Shown in pieces: positions 10,500 through 23,000 of a stretch of DNA of 64,000 bases. The stretch comes from Oikopleura dioica (Eukaryota > Chordata > Appendicularia > Copelata > Oikopleuridae). How positions within the stretch are numbered: position 1 is the stretch's first letter; every line of letters begins with the position of its first letter. The translations under genes and the position numbers were made by a program. The stretch covers positions 7,052,157 to 7,116,156 of the forward strand of contig OU015566.1 of assembly GCA_907165135.1 (NCBI GenBank), given 5' to 3'. A model generated the notes under the pieces. It was not told where the DNA came from. It made no database searches and saw only the letters and a list, made by a program, of their open reading frames with translations.

Positions 10500-13400
10500 A
10501 GAGAAAAAAGGGGGCTTTTTGTTTGTTATTTTTGAAAATCTTGAAGATCAGATTTGCGGCTATATCTCGCATAATTATTTTTCCCAGAAATATATTTTAT
10601 ATTTGGCTTTTTACAGCAATTTTTCATCAATAATCCCATTATTTTTACTTGAATAAAAATAACGATAAATTTTTTTGCGCCATTTTTTAGTGAAAATTGG
10701 AATAAAATTAAAAAATATATGTTTTAATAAAAAATTTAAATATTTTTTGATAATTTGAAAAAAAAATCTTTTTGATTGAATAAAAATATCATTAAAATTA
10801 TATTTTTAATCAATAATCTTAAACTAAGGGTAAATACGGAATTATATAATGAAAAATGAAAAAAGTTCGACAATCGACTTCCGGCTTTGTTTAGAAATTC
10901 TCAGCGATATACGTTTAAAACAGTTTCCTGACAGCTAATTCCGTCAGAAGGGTATCAACTCGGCTTGATCCATCCACACCTAGAAAAAGGAATTATCAAA
11001 AAAATGGTCAATATTACGATCCCCCTAACCAACCGGTAATGCAGAGACACACGAAACTATTGTGATCTAAAATAGATCAATAAAAAGCTCCTTTCGCTAA
11101 AAAACGAAAAATATTTTGGAAACGCGAACGAAAAATACGAAAATACGCCGAAATGTAGTTTTTTTCTGAACTGATTTGAATCCAAAATACGAAAAAAACG
11201 TCGATTTATAATTGATTTTTCTTCAATAATTGAGCCACGGTATCCTATCTAAAACCATCGAAATTTTGGGCGGGTCCGTCAAAAAATTTTCACGCTAAAA
11301 TCGGATCAAACGTGCTGGATGTCTCTTTCTGAGCTTCTAGCGCTGGTGACTTTCGAATTCAAAATCCCATTTGAAATTTCGCATCACAACAATCTGACAT
11401 ATCGTGAGAGAGAGAATTACGCAAAAGCGTAAAAATCCAATGTGAAATGCGCGCTCAAGAGAGCAAAAAAATTTCAAGCGCAGCCCAAAAGTCGCCGCTG
11501 ATTTGGCGGATCAGTTCTAAAAGCGGTCGACACGGAAAATTGACAAACCAGAGTTTTTCGAGTTTTTTCTTTCGTGCACTCTATGTACTCGGAAAATAAG
11601 ATAATTAGAATGGTTGAACTCATTTTCTTCGTACAACTAGCGAATATAGATGTAGAAATTTTGGCGCAGTTTTGACTAGGATTATGAATTGAAGCCGCGA
11701 GCAGTTATTTTATGATTGTACTACTGTAACAATCGAATATTATTGAAGATAAGAGCTAGAAATGATACAAAAACCTTCCTCACGGGAAAATACTCCTGGG
11801 AGGGCCCTTTCAACGAGTTTGTTGTTCGTCCAGAGAGTCCTCAAGTTAACGGTTTTTAGTTATAATATTTTTGAAAGGTAACAGTTAAAGTAATCCGTTG
11901 AAATCGAGGTCTTTCAGAAGTATTTTGCTGGGAAACCCCTTTAAAAATTATTTTCTTTGTGGAACTAAAATGGTTAATTTTTCCGGACATCTTCGTCCTT
12001 TTCAGTAATGAAATCTGATAATTTTTAAGCAGCAATTAGACAGCGTTTGAGGTTAACTCTTAAGCTCGTCAAAAATCGTTCGAAATATTCGCTGCGAAAA
12101 TAAACCGTCTGCGCAAAGACATAAACAGTATGATCGCGCGCGTAAATCTGATACAAATATATTTTCGGTGCTCGTGTACCAAAAGACGGACTCTTGCATT
12201 TTCCACTTTAGCCTTCTCTTTTTGTTCGTTTCGCCGTTAGGGGTGAAAATATTCCGAAAACTGCTCAAATGCTCTTGAATGCAAATTTCGCGATAATACT
12301 AACTTTCACGTCAAAAGAAGTACTGTAGATAAATACTGTTTTCTGGAAAGCTTTTGGATGAGACAGCTTTGGTCCAAAATATTTGAAAGATGATTCTCTC
12401 TCGATACGATATTAAAGAAGAAGACATCCTTTTCTAGCAGATTTTCTTGGAATTTTTTCTTTATATTTTGTAATGTTGAATCCCTTATTTTTTCTCAAAC
12501 GATAATTTCGACCGAGATCCATAAACATCACCTTTGTTTAATTATTTGTCAAGTTGACCAAAGAAGACTTATTGACAATAAGTTATTGTCCAGAAAACTC
12601 GACAAGCCGCTTGCGGCTTCGAGGAAGAATATCATAGCCGCTTTTGCGCGGCTTTCTCATTCATCTAACTCAAATTCGCAAGAGGCATCTCGATATTTGT
12701 TGATTAGTGTTGAATTGCCAATGCATTAATTTTGAATTCAACTTGCAAATACAATTTTGTAATTTCTTTAATAAATATCCAAAAATGACCGTCTTCTTGG
12801 CTCGAATAAAATGTCCGCACTGGAGCGTAATGCGGTGAGAACTAAGGTGATGATGCAACTACATGACCGCACGTGGTCACACTGTGCATCCGGTTCTAAA
12901 TGGCAAAGTGGTCTTGGCTAAATTTAATTTCGTTAATTTTTGGTTTATTTAGAAATGCAAATATTCGTCTTTTTCGCAATAAATTTACCAGCAGCATACT
13001 GTTTTATTTTGAGTTTAACATTTCGATTATGAAATAAACGAGATCTTTATTTGTCGAAAAAAAGGGAAGACACTTTCAAAAGCAAGCCCGTTTTGTTTTC
13101 TTATTGAATTTATTGTCTTAGCCGCGAGTTTCAAGTTCTATCGAGTTTTAAGCCCAGTGAGTGGCGGATTAGCGATTGCGCCGCCTTTAGTAGAACTTTG
13201 AGTAATTTCTCATTTACAGTTTTGTCAATAAAGCAAACAGAAAAGCAAGATTTTTAGAAGATTAAAAAAAGAACACTTTTTTCAAAAGGGTAGATAGCAG
13301 CGTAAAAAAGGGGATCTTATCAGTTCTCAAAAATACTCTCTCTTCTAAAAATTGATCCACTTAAAATTCGGCGAGCACGGGTTGATAACCTTAACTCCAG

Positions 13401-13560
13401 GAAAAGGAGAAAAAAAGGAACATAACTTTAAACCGGATCAGGATTTTTGATCTTGTCGGACAACGAGTTTCTAATTTGCTGAGTCGAGCTTCCAACTAAT
13501 CTTTTCTTTTTTGGAGTTGACTGAATGACAATTATTATGAATGTAGATTTCTTCGGCCAA
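10500..13560. other. AT-rich gene-poor DNA
   Basis: Strongly AT-rich, with many short A/T runs and no open frame with coding-like composition. A palindromic GACAATAAGTTATTGTC word lies at about 12571, and a GCCGCTTGCGGC palindrome at about 12606. The same words recur at 61.27 kb and 56.89 kb respectively, suggesting dispersed repeats. Confidence 0.5.
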
Positions 13561-15560
13561 GATCGGATATGGTTAGGGTTGCGACGACAATGTATTTTCT
13601 GATGTCGATGATAAGATTTCTCATCAAGGGTTAGGGTTAGGGTTAGGCTTTAAGTTGATAGTGTCTGGAAGACATTACTATTGCTTGTAAAGGATTGTTA
13701 ACCCACTATCGCATATTAGGCTTAAAATTGCTCATTTTTAACAAAAATTGATTTTCGAGGTTCTGATTGGCCAAAATCCCCTTATTATTTTGATGGCTGA
13801 GAATCGGCAATCTTGGGTCGATCTTCAGAAAGTCGATTGATAATTTTGGATCTGGATTTTCGACATAACCCTAACCCTAACCCTGACCCCAAAAATCATC
13901 GTTCTAGGAATATTATTTTAAAAGGCTCAATTAAAAACAACTTTATCTCATTTTCGCTATTCAACTGCTATCGCTTATCAGGAAATGTTATTTTTATTTT
14001 CGTTCAAAACAACGAAAGATAGATTTTTGAAGCGATTAAATCGTGACAAGGAGCCACGATCAGGGCCCGCTTTGTGTCCAAATGTTTTGCAGCGCCAGAA
14101 ATATTTAATTTTCAAAAAAGGGATGAATTTGCATTTCGATGCATTTTTCGGCGCGGATTTTTTCTTCCGGGGATTTAAGGAGAATATTTTGTTTAGAAAG
14201 GCAGAAATTAATAGACGGCAGACTTATGGTGTATTTGCTCGATAGAGGGCGCAATTTTCGAAAATTCTTTCTCCTGATTGGTTGTTCAGACAATTATCTT
14301 TTCTGTAAAAAAGAGGGATTATAAGACCAAAATTTTAAGGTGCGATATTTTTGAGAAGATCTCTTAGATTGATTTTTTTTATCGATAGAGGGCGCAATAA
14401 TGAAATTTACTGTTTTCTGATTGGTTCGTCAAAAAATGTTCTTTTTTGTTGAAAAAAAAATTATTAGACCGTACCAAGTTCTTGATGCTCTGAAAAAACG
14501 CTCTGCTCTTGATTCTTCTTCGATTTTTTCTTCGGAAAAAGGGATGATCTTGACCGGATCTAAGGAAGAAGACGTAGCTTTGGATTTCTGAACGCGTTTG
14601 ATCCGTTTAATTCGCGCGAGAAGAGCGTGGATTTTCAACCGCCTTAATTTAGAGCTCAGTAACGTTTTCGAAAAGGATCAATGTCCGTGGCTCGTTCTTT
14701 TTTTGAACACTAAACGAGATCACGAGGCTTACTAACGATTGAGCTCTAAAAATGGCAAAATGGACAAAAATGGCTTGTTGAGACAATGCTTGATACTGTT
14801 GCCTCTGTAGCTTAGCCCGCTTATACAGTCGTTTTGGACTTTAGGAGCGTTATTGCCGGTATAAATAAGGGCTAATTGAATCAATCGATAATTTTAACAG
14901 TTCTTATTGATATCTAATTGTCCAAAACATCTGATGTCTACATCGTCCAATCAGAACAGCAGGATGAAAGATTTGTCCAAGTTCTATTAGACCAGCCTAG
15001 AAATGACCGAGTTATTTCCTCTTTCTCATGAATTTCAACAGTTCTTTTACTTTATTTTATAAATAATAGTCGATTAATCTTTCGGTTGACACTCCCGTTG
15101 TCGATTCCATTTCCAATGTAAGAAAATTAATAGTTTAATAACCTCCTGTTTGAAAGATTGGTCGTCGTAGGAACAAAGCTATTTCCCCAAAAACACCATC
15201 TGCTCTCCATTTTTCGCCAATTCAGCTAAATCACCAATCGGCATTTATATCCTTTCGCAATCGCTTTTTTTAAAATATCAAGAACACTGCTATGCCAACT
15301 CTCGTAAAACTTGAACCAGCGCATCAGAAAAATAAATTAGAAAAATGAGGATGAGCTAAATTTGAACCTCGTATTTTGGGATCAAATAGAATAAGCGTTT
15401 TTGGAAAAATATATAAATATGTTAGAGGGCGCAAATCTCTGATCTTCAAGACTTTTTCAGCTTGTTGGTGGATGATCAAAAAATTATAAATGAATCACGG
15501 TTGATTATCGCAGTTAGAAACTAGCTCATAATTATAGGAAGAGTTATAGTATTATTGAGC
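13561..15560. repeat. repeat-rich intergenic DNA with telomere-like runs and dispersed short motifs
   Basis: Telomere-like runs occur at 13622-13648 (TTAGGG orientation) and 13866-13885 (CCCTAA orientation), an inverted pair about 220 bp apart. GATAGAGGGCGCAA, followed about 40 bp later by CTGATTGG, occurs twice (about 14239 and 14384), and a related copy lies at 15422. No gene is supported. Confidence 0.55.
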
Positions 15561-15569
15561 TAAGCTAGC

Positions 15570-16570
15570 TACAGTTGGTATGGTCAATTTTGCAGCGGTC
15601 AAATTAGCAGATTTTGCTTAAAATCGAAAAAAATTAAAAAATCGTTATTTTCCCGGAAAAGATAGGACAAGGAACAAATCGAGCGAGTAAAAGAGTACGT
15701 GATACCAAAGGAATGATTTTGATGGATAGCTTATCCAGGATAGGGTCTTGATTGGCCGGTAGGCCAAATAAAGCAATCTTATTGGCTCCAAAAAATGGTT
15801 GTAGGCTGTCAATAGGAGATTTATCTCCTAGTTCGTACTTTTGCGAAATAGGAGTTTTTTCTCCCATTGACCGCGGTCAAGAATCTTTGAACTGGGAGAT
15901 ATTTTTCCTGCGACAGGGGTCGTCGTGTGCCTCTTACCTGGGGGCTTCGGCCCCTAGGTCCTAAGATGCCGGGGTCTAGTCTATTGTTAGTTTGGGTTCC
16001 CTACCAAAAAATATCCTATTTCGAAAAAGCACGAACTAGGAGCTTAACCCCTGCCCGCATATCGACCTACGCGTAGGTAAATTGGCTTTATATCCTTTCG
16101 AGAGTTTTATCACGACTGAAAGACCCTCAAAAGGCCCGACCTACGCGTAGGTTGATATGCGGGCAGGGGTAACAAATTTTTCATGCGGGCAGGGGTTAAT
16201 CTCCTATTGACCGCATATTACCCAAAAAATCGCTTCCTTTGGTGTACGTTACTATATTATTCACTCATTTCGTGTCTCGTCTTATCTTTATTGTTCCTTT
16301 TCTTTGTTAGTGCCCAATTCGATGATTTAAAAATTCTGATCTCAAAATTCGGAAATTTTTTGAGAAAATGGTCAATTTAGCATATTTTGTTGAAATCTGC
16401 CAAAAAAACTACCTGCTAATTTGACCATACCCACTGTAAGTTGACTTAATTTCTAGGTTAGCTAGATCAGCTCAAAACATTTCCAGGGCACCAACCAAGA
16501 AAAGAAAGTGGATTTCTGGAAGACCAATAAGATTGGTGTATTTGGCCTACCGGCCAATGAAAACTCAGAT
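15570..16570. repeat. mosaic of nested inverted repeats
   Basis: Several inverted pairs interleave. ACAGTTGGTATGGTCAA (about 15572) pairs with TTGACCATACCCACTGT (about 16420). ATTGGCCGGTAGGCCAAATA (about 15752) pairs with TATTTGGCCTACCGGCCAAT (about 16540). A compact hairpin at about 16043-16172 has arms running from TAACCCCTGCCCGCATAT to the perfect 14-bp palindrome ACCTACGCGTAGGT, which is present in each arm. The crossed order of the outer pairs points to several nested insertions rather than one element. No transposase is encoded. Confidence 0.7.
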
Positions 16571-17040
16571 CTACAAAATCACTTCCTTTTCTTGGTTTTG
16601 CCCATTTTTAGGCGATAATCGGGAATTTCGATACGTTGAAAATATATTTCTAACATTTTTTATTTTAGATCTATTTCCTGCCATGCTTTCCTGCAACATC
16701 AGCATTAAAAACCTGCGTTTCAGATTGTAAATATCGAAAATCATAAATCGGATCTCTATCTTTCTAATAATCAACTCTTTTGTAAAAGTAAAACATAAAA
16801 TTTGGGACGTGCATATTTGTAAACCGTAGAATCATACGAGTAGTTTTCTTTTTATATTAATTTTTGAACAATCGAAGTCTTCTTAATAAATTTCTGTATC
16901 GAGAAGGAGAAACAGGACGAGCTTTTTGGCCGATTTTTCTTGTAATAATTTTGATAACTAATTTTTGTAGAGAAAAAAGTACAAGAAAAAGGGGCAAATA
17001 AGACTCGATAAGAAACGAGTAAGAGGAAAGAAAACACAAG

Positions 17041-20000
17041 ATGCGCCTCTTACCTTGGCTGCTTGGTATAGCAGGACACGTGTTAAAATTCTAGATTCAT
17101 ATACTAAGATGCTGTATCCGAGATACAGAAAAATAGGATACCGATGTTATCAAATTTATTCTCTGATTAAAAAAGAGGCGCTTCTTCCACTCCTGGAAGA
17201 AAAAAGAAGATACCTGCTTCTGATTGGCTCGAATCGAGGAAATTATTTTAAGCCAATCAAAAACGGGATTTTATCATTTTCTTCATGGTTAAAAAAAAGT
17301 CCTCTAACTTGATCAAGTAGCGCTAAAATTTGATATGCTCGGTATACATCACTTTCTGTAAGAGCTTAAAAACCGGGCCCGTAAAGGTTTAACCCGTGAA
17401 AGCCCCCGTGTTAGGTGTGGTGCGCTATACAGTCGACACAGATTCAGCTGACATCACATGGTCCGAAGGTGGCAATGCCAAAATCCTCCTCGCCAGATTG
17501 GACGCTAGAGAGCTAACTATCTCCGAAACGGTAAGAGCTTTGAATGTCTAAATTGATTTTTCGAATATTTTTGGTCATTTTTTGGTAATTTTGAATTTTT
17601 TGCATAAGCAAAGAATTTTGTTTGTTATTACTCTGCGGCCGAGGGTTGAGCATTTTGTTGGACATACGTGGAATTTACAGATGCTCAATTTCAATTTGAA
17701 AATTTGTGTTTAAAGTCACACGCGTGAAAATACGGCTCGAACTCGAGCCTATCGCACAAGGGCAACTCACGGGCCGCGACCTAAGAGGGTTTTTGTTAGA
17801 ACCAGTTTATTTGATGAAAATACAACACGAGGAGAACACGGTATTTTTGGTTACTTACTGCAGGTCTTCTAATGCATTTTGTTACAGTAGGATTACGTAA
17901 AAGCAGCTTAGCAATTGTAAGAGTTGCAATTTTGAGAAATCATCGTCGAAACTTGGCACCAGCCAAATGCGTATTTCCACCCAACAACGACGATGTTCAT
18001 TGAGGGTGAAGCCAAAGCAACGGGGACTGAAATTGAGTTTTTATTTTTCCTTAAAAATCTCAATCTCTCACCGAGGGCAATAAAATAGTATTTCTTTCGG
18101 CCATCGTTCCGGTAGATCCAAAAGATGATGAAACCTGGGGCTAAATAAGTATGAGCGTTAGGAAAACAAATTTTCCTAACTAACCGATCAAATAACCAAG
18201 GACAACGTGAACAACGCTCGCGCCAACTGGATAATTCAGCGTCATTTTATTCCAACAGATTCCAAGTCTCTCGTAGCAATTTCTTAGCTTGTTACGTTTT
18301 GCATAGAATACAGAAGGAGTAATGAAGTCAAGGTGAATGTACTGAAATCCTGACGTTGTCTTAATAAGTGTGTAGAAATTTTTTTTACACAATTGTTTAA
18401 ACCTCAATTGATCGAAAATCATGGAAAAAAGCTTTTCCGCAGCTTGTTCCTCGCATCATGCCCATTAAACGATCATACGCACTAACTTTGATAGAATTAT
18501 AAAAATGAATTTTGGTTATCTTAAAAGTATGCCCCACCTGCGAATGGACCAGCTTGAGTTTCTTCTTTAAAAACAGTAGCATTGAAATGAACGCCTTAAT
18601 TTAAAAAACTATAACGTTCAACTCGAAATAATAACCTCTTATAAGTGGCTCGGCAAAAACTGATCCAAAAACCAAAATAAAAATATTCATGTTCATTCTG
18701 TCTTGACACGAATGTGACTAGTTTCATTCGAGTCTACGGAATCGAAACTGTGTTTGTGTGTTAGATTATGAGTAGGCTCTATCAAAATATAACACTTGAA
18801 TTCGACGTCAATGATATTGATACGAAATAAGTTAAATTTCAAGCATACTAATAGAAAAGTATTTTTAAAGGAACACTCCAAAAGATGAACGCTCGTCACA
18901 TGAGTAGTTATCTATTTGAGTGTTCCAAAAGATAGCCATGTAAAATATAGACCAACTGTTCCCAACCTTCCATCACGTGACTCTCAGTGTTCTCGTAAAA
19001 CAAATCGGCGATAAGCACCCGCTGCGCAAAGAGTCGACCACAAGATATCATTTTGAGTATTCTCAGCCCCGTTTCCGTAATCATTATCAGCCGCCCTGCT
19101 GCATATGAAGAAGATTATTGCGTCGTCTTTTCCAAAAATATTTTCTAAATAGAAACTCATCTTATTCAAAACATAGGCACTAAGTCGGCCGGATAAGCCG
19201 GGCGCGCGTGAAACGCGCATTTTAGACGCAAATGCTTTTTCAGTCGGAGTTGAGTTCCTAATTTTCCTTCTAGGGTCGTCGCGGATCCCATACCTTCCGC
19301 GACTTATCACCAGGCGCTCTGTACCGACTAGACATCGTCCCTGAAGATGGCGAGCGCCAAGTCATCAAATTCAACACGAAACCAATTCCAGTACCAAAAG
19401 TTTCCACATCGAAATTTTACAGACAAGCGCCCGACAGCGAATCGACCCAAGTTTTTGGAGCAGTTTTGTATTGGACGCCACCAGCTGGTGCTCTCGATGG
19501 ATATGCCGTTTCTGTCCAGGTAAGAAAATCTTAGCTCAGTAGTGATTAGCTGAGCAGTCCAGCTCAGCCAGGGTTTTAAAAATAACACCTCTAATGAACG
19601 AACTTATCTTTTTCGCTTGGTTAGTAGAAATTTTACTCAACCGGTTATTAACCTTAACCCGGATCAGTAGATCAGCCAGATATACGTACGGCCCATCTAA
19701 TTGTGGTCAGTCCTTTGCCAATCATTCAATCAAAGCCGCTTTTGATCTCAAAAAGAGGATCAGAATTAAATTTTTGCTCTTTGAACTTCTCTTGTTGCAC
19801 TTCGTATTAAGGGTGTTTCCCTCGAAAAAGGGCGAATTTCTGGCTAATCTACAGTCTAATCCCTATTGTTATCGGCCATTTTTCTTCATTTAGGATTGAA
19901 AGTATAGCTTTAATATTATTTAAAAATAAGAAAGACACCCCCTTAATTTTTTTCAGCCAAATCACGGCGAAATAAAAGCGCCCGTGTACCAGAAAAACGG

Positions 20001-23000
20001 CGAATCCCGAACCGACAACACCCAGCCACGAAGAGTGGTCACCGGCCTCGAACCCGGCTTGGAATACAACTTCACGATTGAATCGACCGCTGGAAATGAA
20101 AAATCCGCGCCGACGATTTTCAACACGCGAATCCGTGAGTAACATTTTTTTTTTCTAAAAACGGAAAGTACGTGAAATACACGTGTTAACTTGCTGCTGC
20201 GATTACCGCCACGTTAGGGGACGGGGGTCGGAGAAAGTTAGAAATTTTTATCGAAAGAGGGGTAATTTAGAAATTAAAACTGTGAGAAAAACATGTTTGA
20301 GTTTCATCTAAAATTTAATTAACCCTAAATGGGAAGACATCATTAATTCGATTTTCGAGTAATTCCTTCTCCAGAAGTGACTTTATTCACCTCTTGAATT
20401 TGTTTTATGAGCATTATTGAACTAATTATTGAACCTTATTTTCTCCCCGGTCCATTAGCTGCTCCTTGAAATCAAGATTACCTTTCACAGTCGGATTTTT
20501 GGTAAATAAACGCCGCGGATGAACTAACCCATGTCATTGGCAACCTTTCTTCGCCAACCACAATGCCCGTGTCTTGAGATTTTCCACAACTAACAGTTTA
20601 ATCGCGCCTGCCCGCTCAATAAATAGCATCTAGATAACGTGTTACTTTGTAGCTCCTGAGACTCCGGGTCCAATCGAAGTGAAATCTGTCGACTCCCGAA
20701 GCGCCGTTTTGGACTGGCAACGCGAGCACCGCGGTTTTCTGGATGGTTTTTACCTCGAAACAGTGCCTCCAGAGGGCGAAATGATTCGGCCAAAGCGAAA
20801 TACAGACAAACAGCGAGAAGTAGCGGGCCTCAAGCCGGGCAAAAAGTACACTGTCAAGGTGCACTCGACTGCTTATGGTCTTTTGAGCTTCCGGCCTTCG
20901 GAGCGCTCGATAATCACCCTCCCGGAAGCGCCACTAGGAGACTTGGTCGTCATCTCCCGTGATCCCGTCAATGTCACTCTATCCTGGACGCCGCCAGATG
21001 GCGAGGCACAAATGTATCAGATTCTCTACTACCCGACCGACTCTGACGCGCGAAAGCTCAAGGAACTCTCGATCAACTCCACCATAACGCTCACCAATCT
21101 CGACCCAGGAACCGAGTACAACTTCGAAATCGAGACAATCTCCAACGGCCTTCACTCTGACAGTAAAAGCTTCGACCCCATCGCGACTCCACCACTTGGA
21201 ATCGAAGACCTAACTGTCATCGACAAGGATTTCACCAGCGTCTCCATCGGCTGGAATCACCCAAAACCCGACAATGTCAAATACGTAGTCGACTACTCTC
21301 CCAACTCTCGGAACTCATGGCCAGTCGGTCCATTTATCACCACGGACACCCTTGCAGCTGTTGACGGTCTTGAACCCGGACGAACTTACGTCTTCAACGT
21401 TTACGCCGTCGCCAACAATGTCGAATCCGAGCCAAAGAAGATCAAGGTTACCTTGCCTGTTCCAGACAAGCCCTCAAAAGTAGAAATCTCTGAAGTCGCC
21501 GATACATCGTTCGAAATCACCTGGGAGTCCCCCTATGCCGATGCCACATTCACCGTTGATGTCCTCAGCGTCGCAGGCGGTCACGTGGATGGCTTCCCAA
21601 TCAGCACTAGCGAGAAAGGCTACTCTGTTGAGGGATTGGATCAAGGAGAAGTCTACAAGGTCACTGTTTCTACAGTCCTAGATGGCTTCACTACTGACAA
21701 GAGCGCGATGCAAGTCGAAACTTTCAAAAACTCAGAAGATACCATCCTCTTTTCAAGCAACAGTGATGTAGAAATGGAAGTCATTGACGCCACTATGAAT
21801 CAATTCGCTAGCTACATCCTTAACGCAATCGACGACGAATCCATTTCCCTCGGAATCAACGTCTCTCCCGAGCCGCATTTCATCAACAACGATAAATTCG
21901 CCGTACTCTCTGTTTCGATCCACGCGAAGCCGAGCGTTCTTAGTCCGGAAATGCTGAATCAGTTGTTCAAGGACTGGAACGACGACCAATCCGAGGACAG
22001 TAAATACTTCTCCGACGTTATTGACACGAATTTGAACGAATGCAAGATGAGAAATGCCTGTAGTGCAAATTCAAAATGCGTGGACAAGGAAATACTGTAC
22101 ACTTGCCAGTGCAATGAGGGATATCTTGACCAGACTGATGAAGTGGTCAATTCTGATAAGATTTATACGCTGGAGGGACAAGTTTGCCTGGCGGATTTGG
22201 AGGATAATTGTGTCAAGTAAGTTTAAAAATTTTTTTATTATTCACGACGAAATTATTTACCGAAATATAATTTGTAATTTATATTTATCGCTCTTCTCAA
22301 TTTAAAAAAATACTCATTGAGTGAAAGAAAAATTATCATTATGGTCTTTGAGAATCGACTGCAGTGAGAAATTTCATTTTCTATAATTTCTCTTTTAGTG
22401 TCGTATTTTCTCGAAATAGAAAGAATGCGAACATGAGGATCAAGAATGTTCTCACTTGTTGTTTTCACGCGAACGGTGATCACGTGATCCACTCTGTAGA
22501 TCAATCGCGTGGTCAAGAGGATTATCCGTTTTTGTTCACCTTTCTGTGACTGACCTTTTTGCAGACGAGAAAGTACATTCAGTCATAAGATCACGTGAAA
22601 AAATAAGATTCAAGAAATCTAATTTTCTCTGACTCAAAAACAATTTTTCATTAAAGAAAATTTTAGTCACGTTTTTGAAAAAAATATTTTCAAAAAGTTG
22701 TTTCATAATTAGACGTCTCATGAAAATAGAAAGGTGTTGATTATGATTAATTTATCTCCTCTAGCACCGATTGGAAATTCCAACGCCAAGGATATGTCGT
22801 CGTGCGGCGCAATATGCCCGAGCTGGCCGAATTCTCCATGTGTTTCAAAATGACACTCAACAGTCCAAAACTTCAAGGCACAATCGTCAGCTACAGACAC
22901 GAAGGATCAAAGTTGCTCATGTACCAGCAGAAGAATCGGCTGTTTGTGAATGTGAACGGAAATGAGATGTACGAGCTCGCAAGTTATTTTCAAGAAGATG

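Noticed and set aside
20616-20864. Minus-strand frames opposite the FN3 exon
   Set aside because: They mirror a strongly coding plus-strand exon and have no splice or start context.
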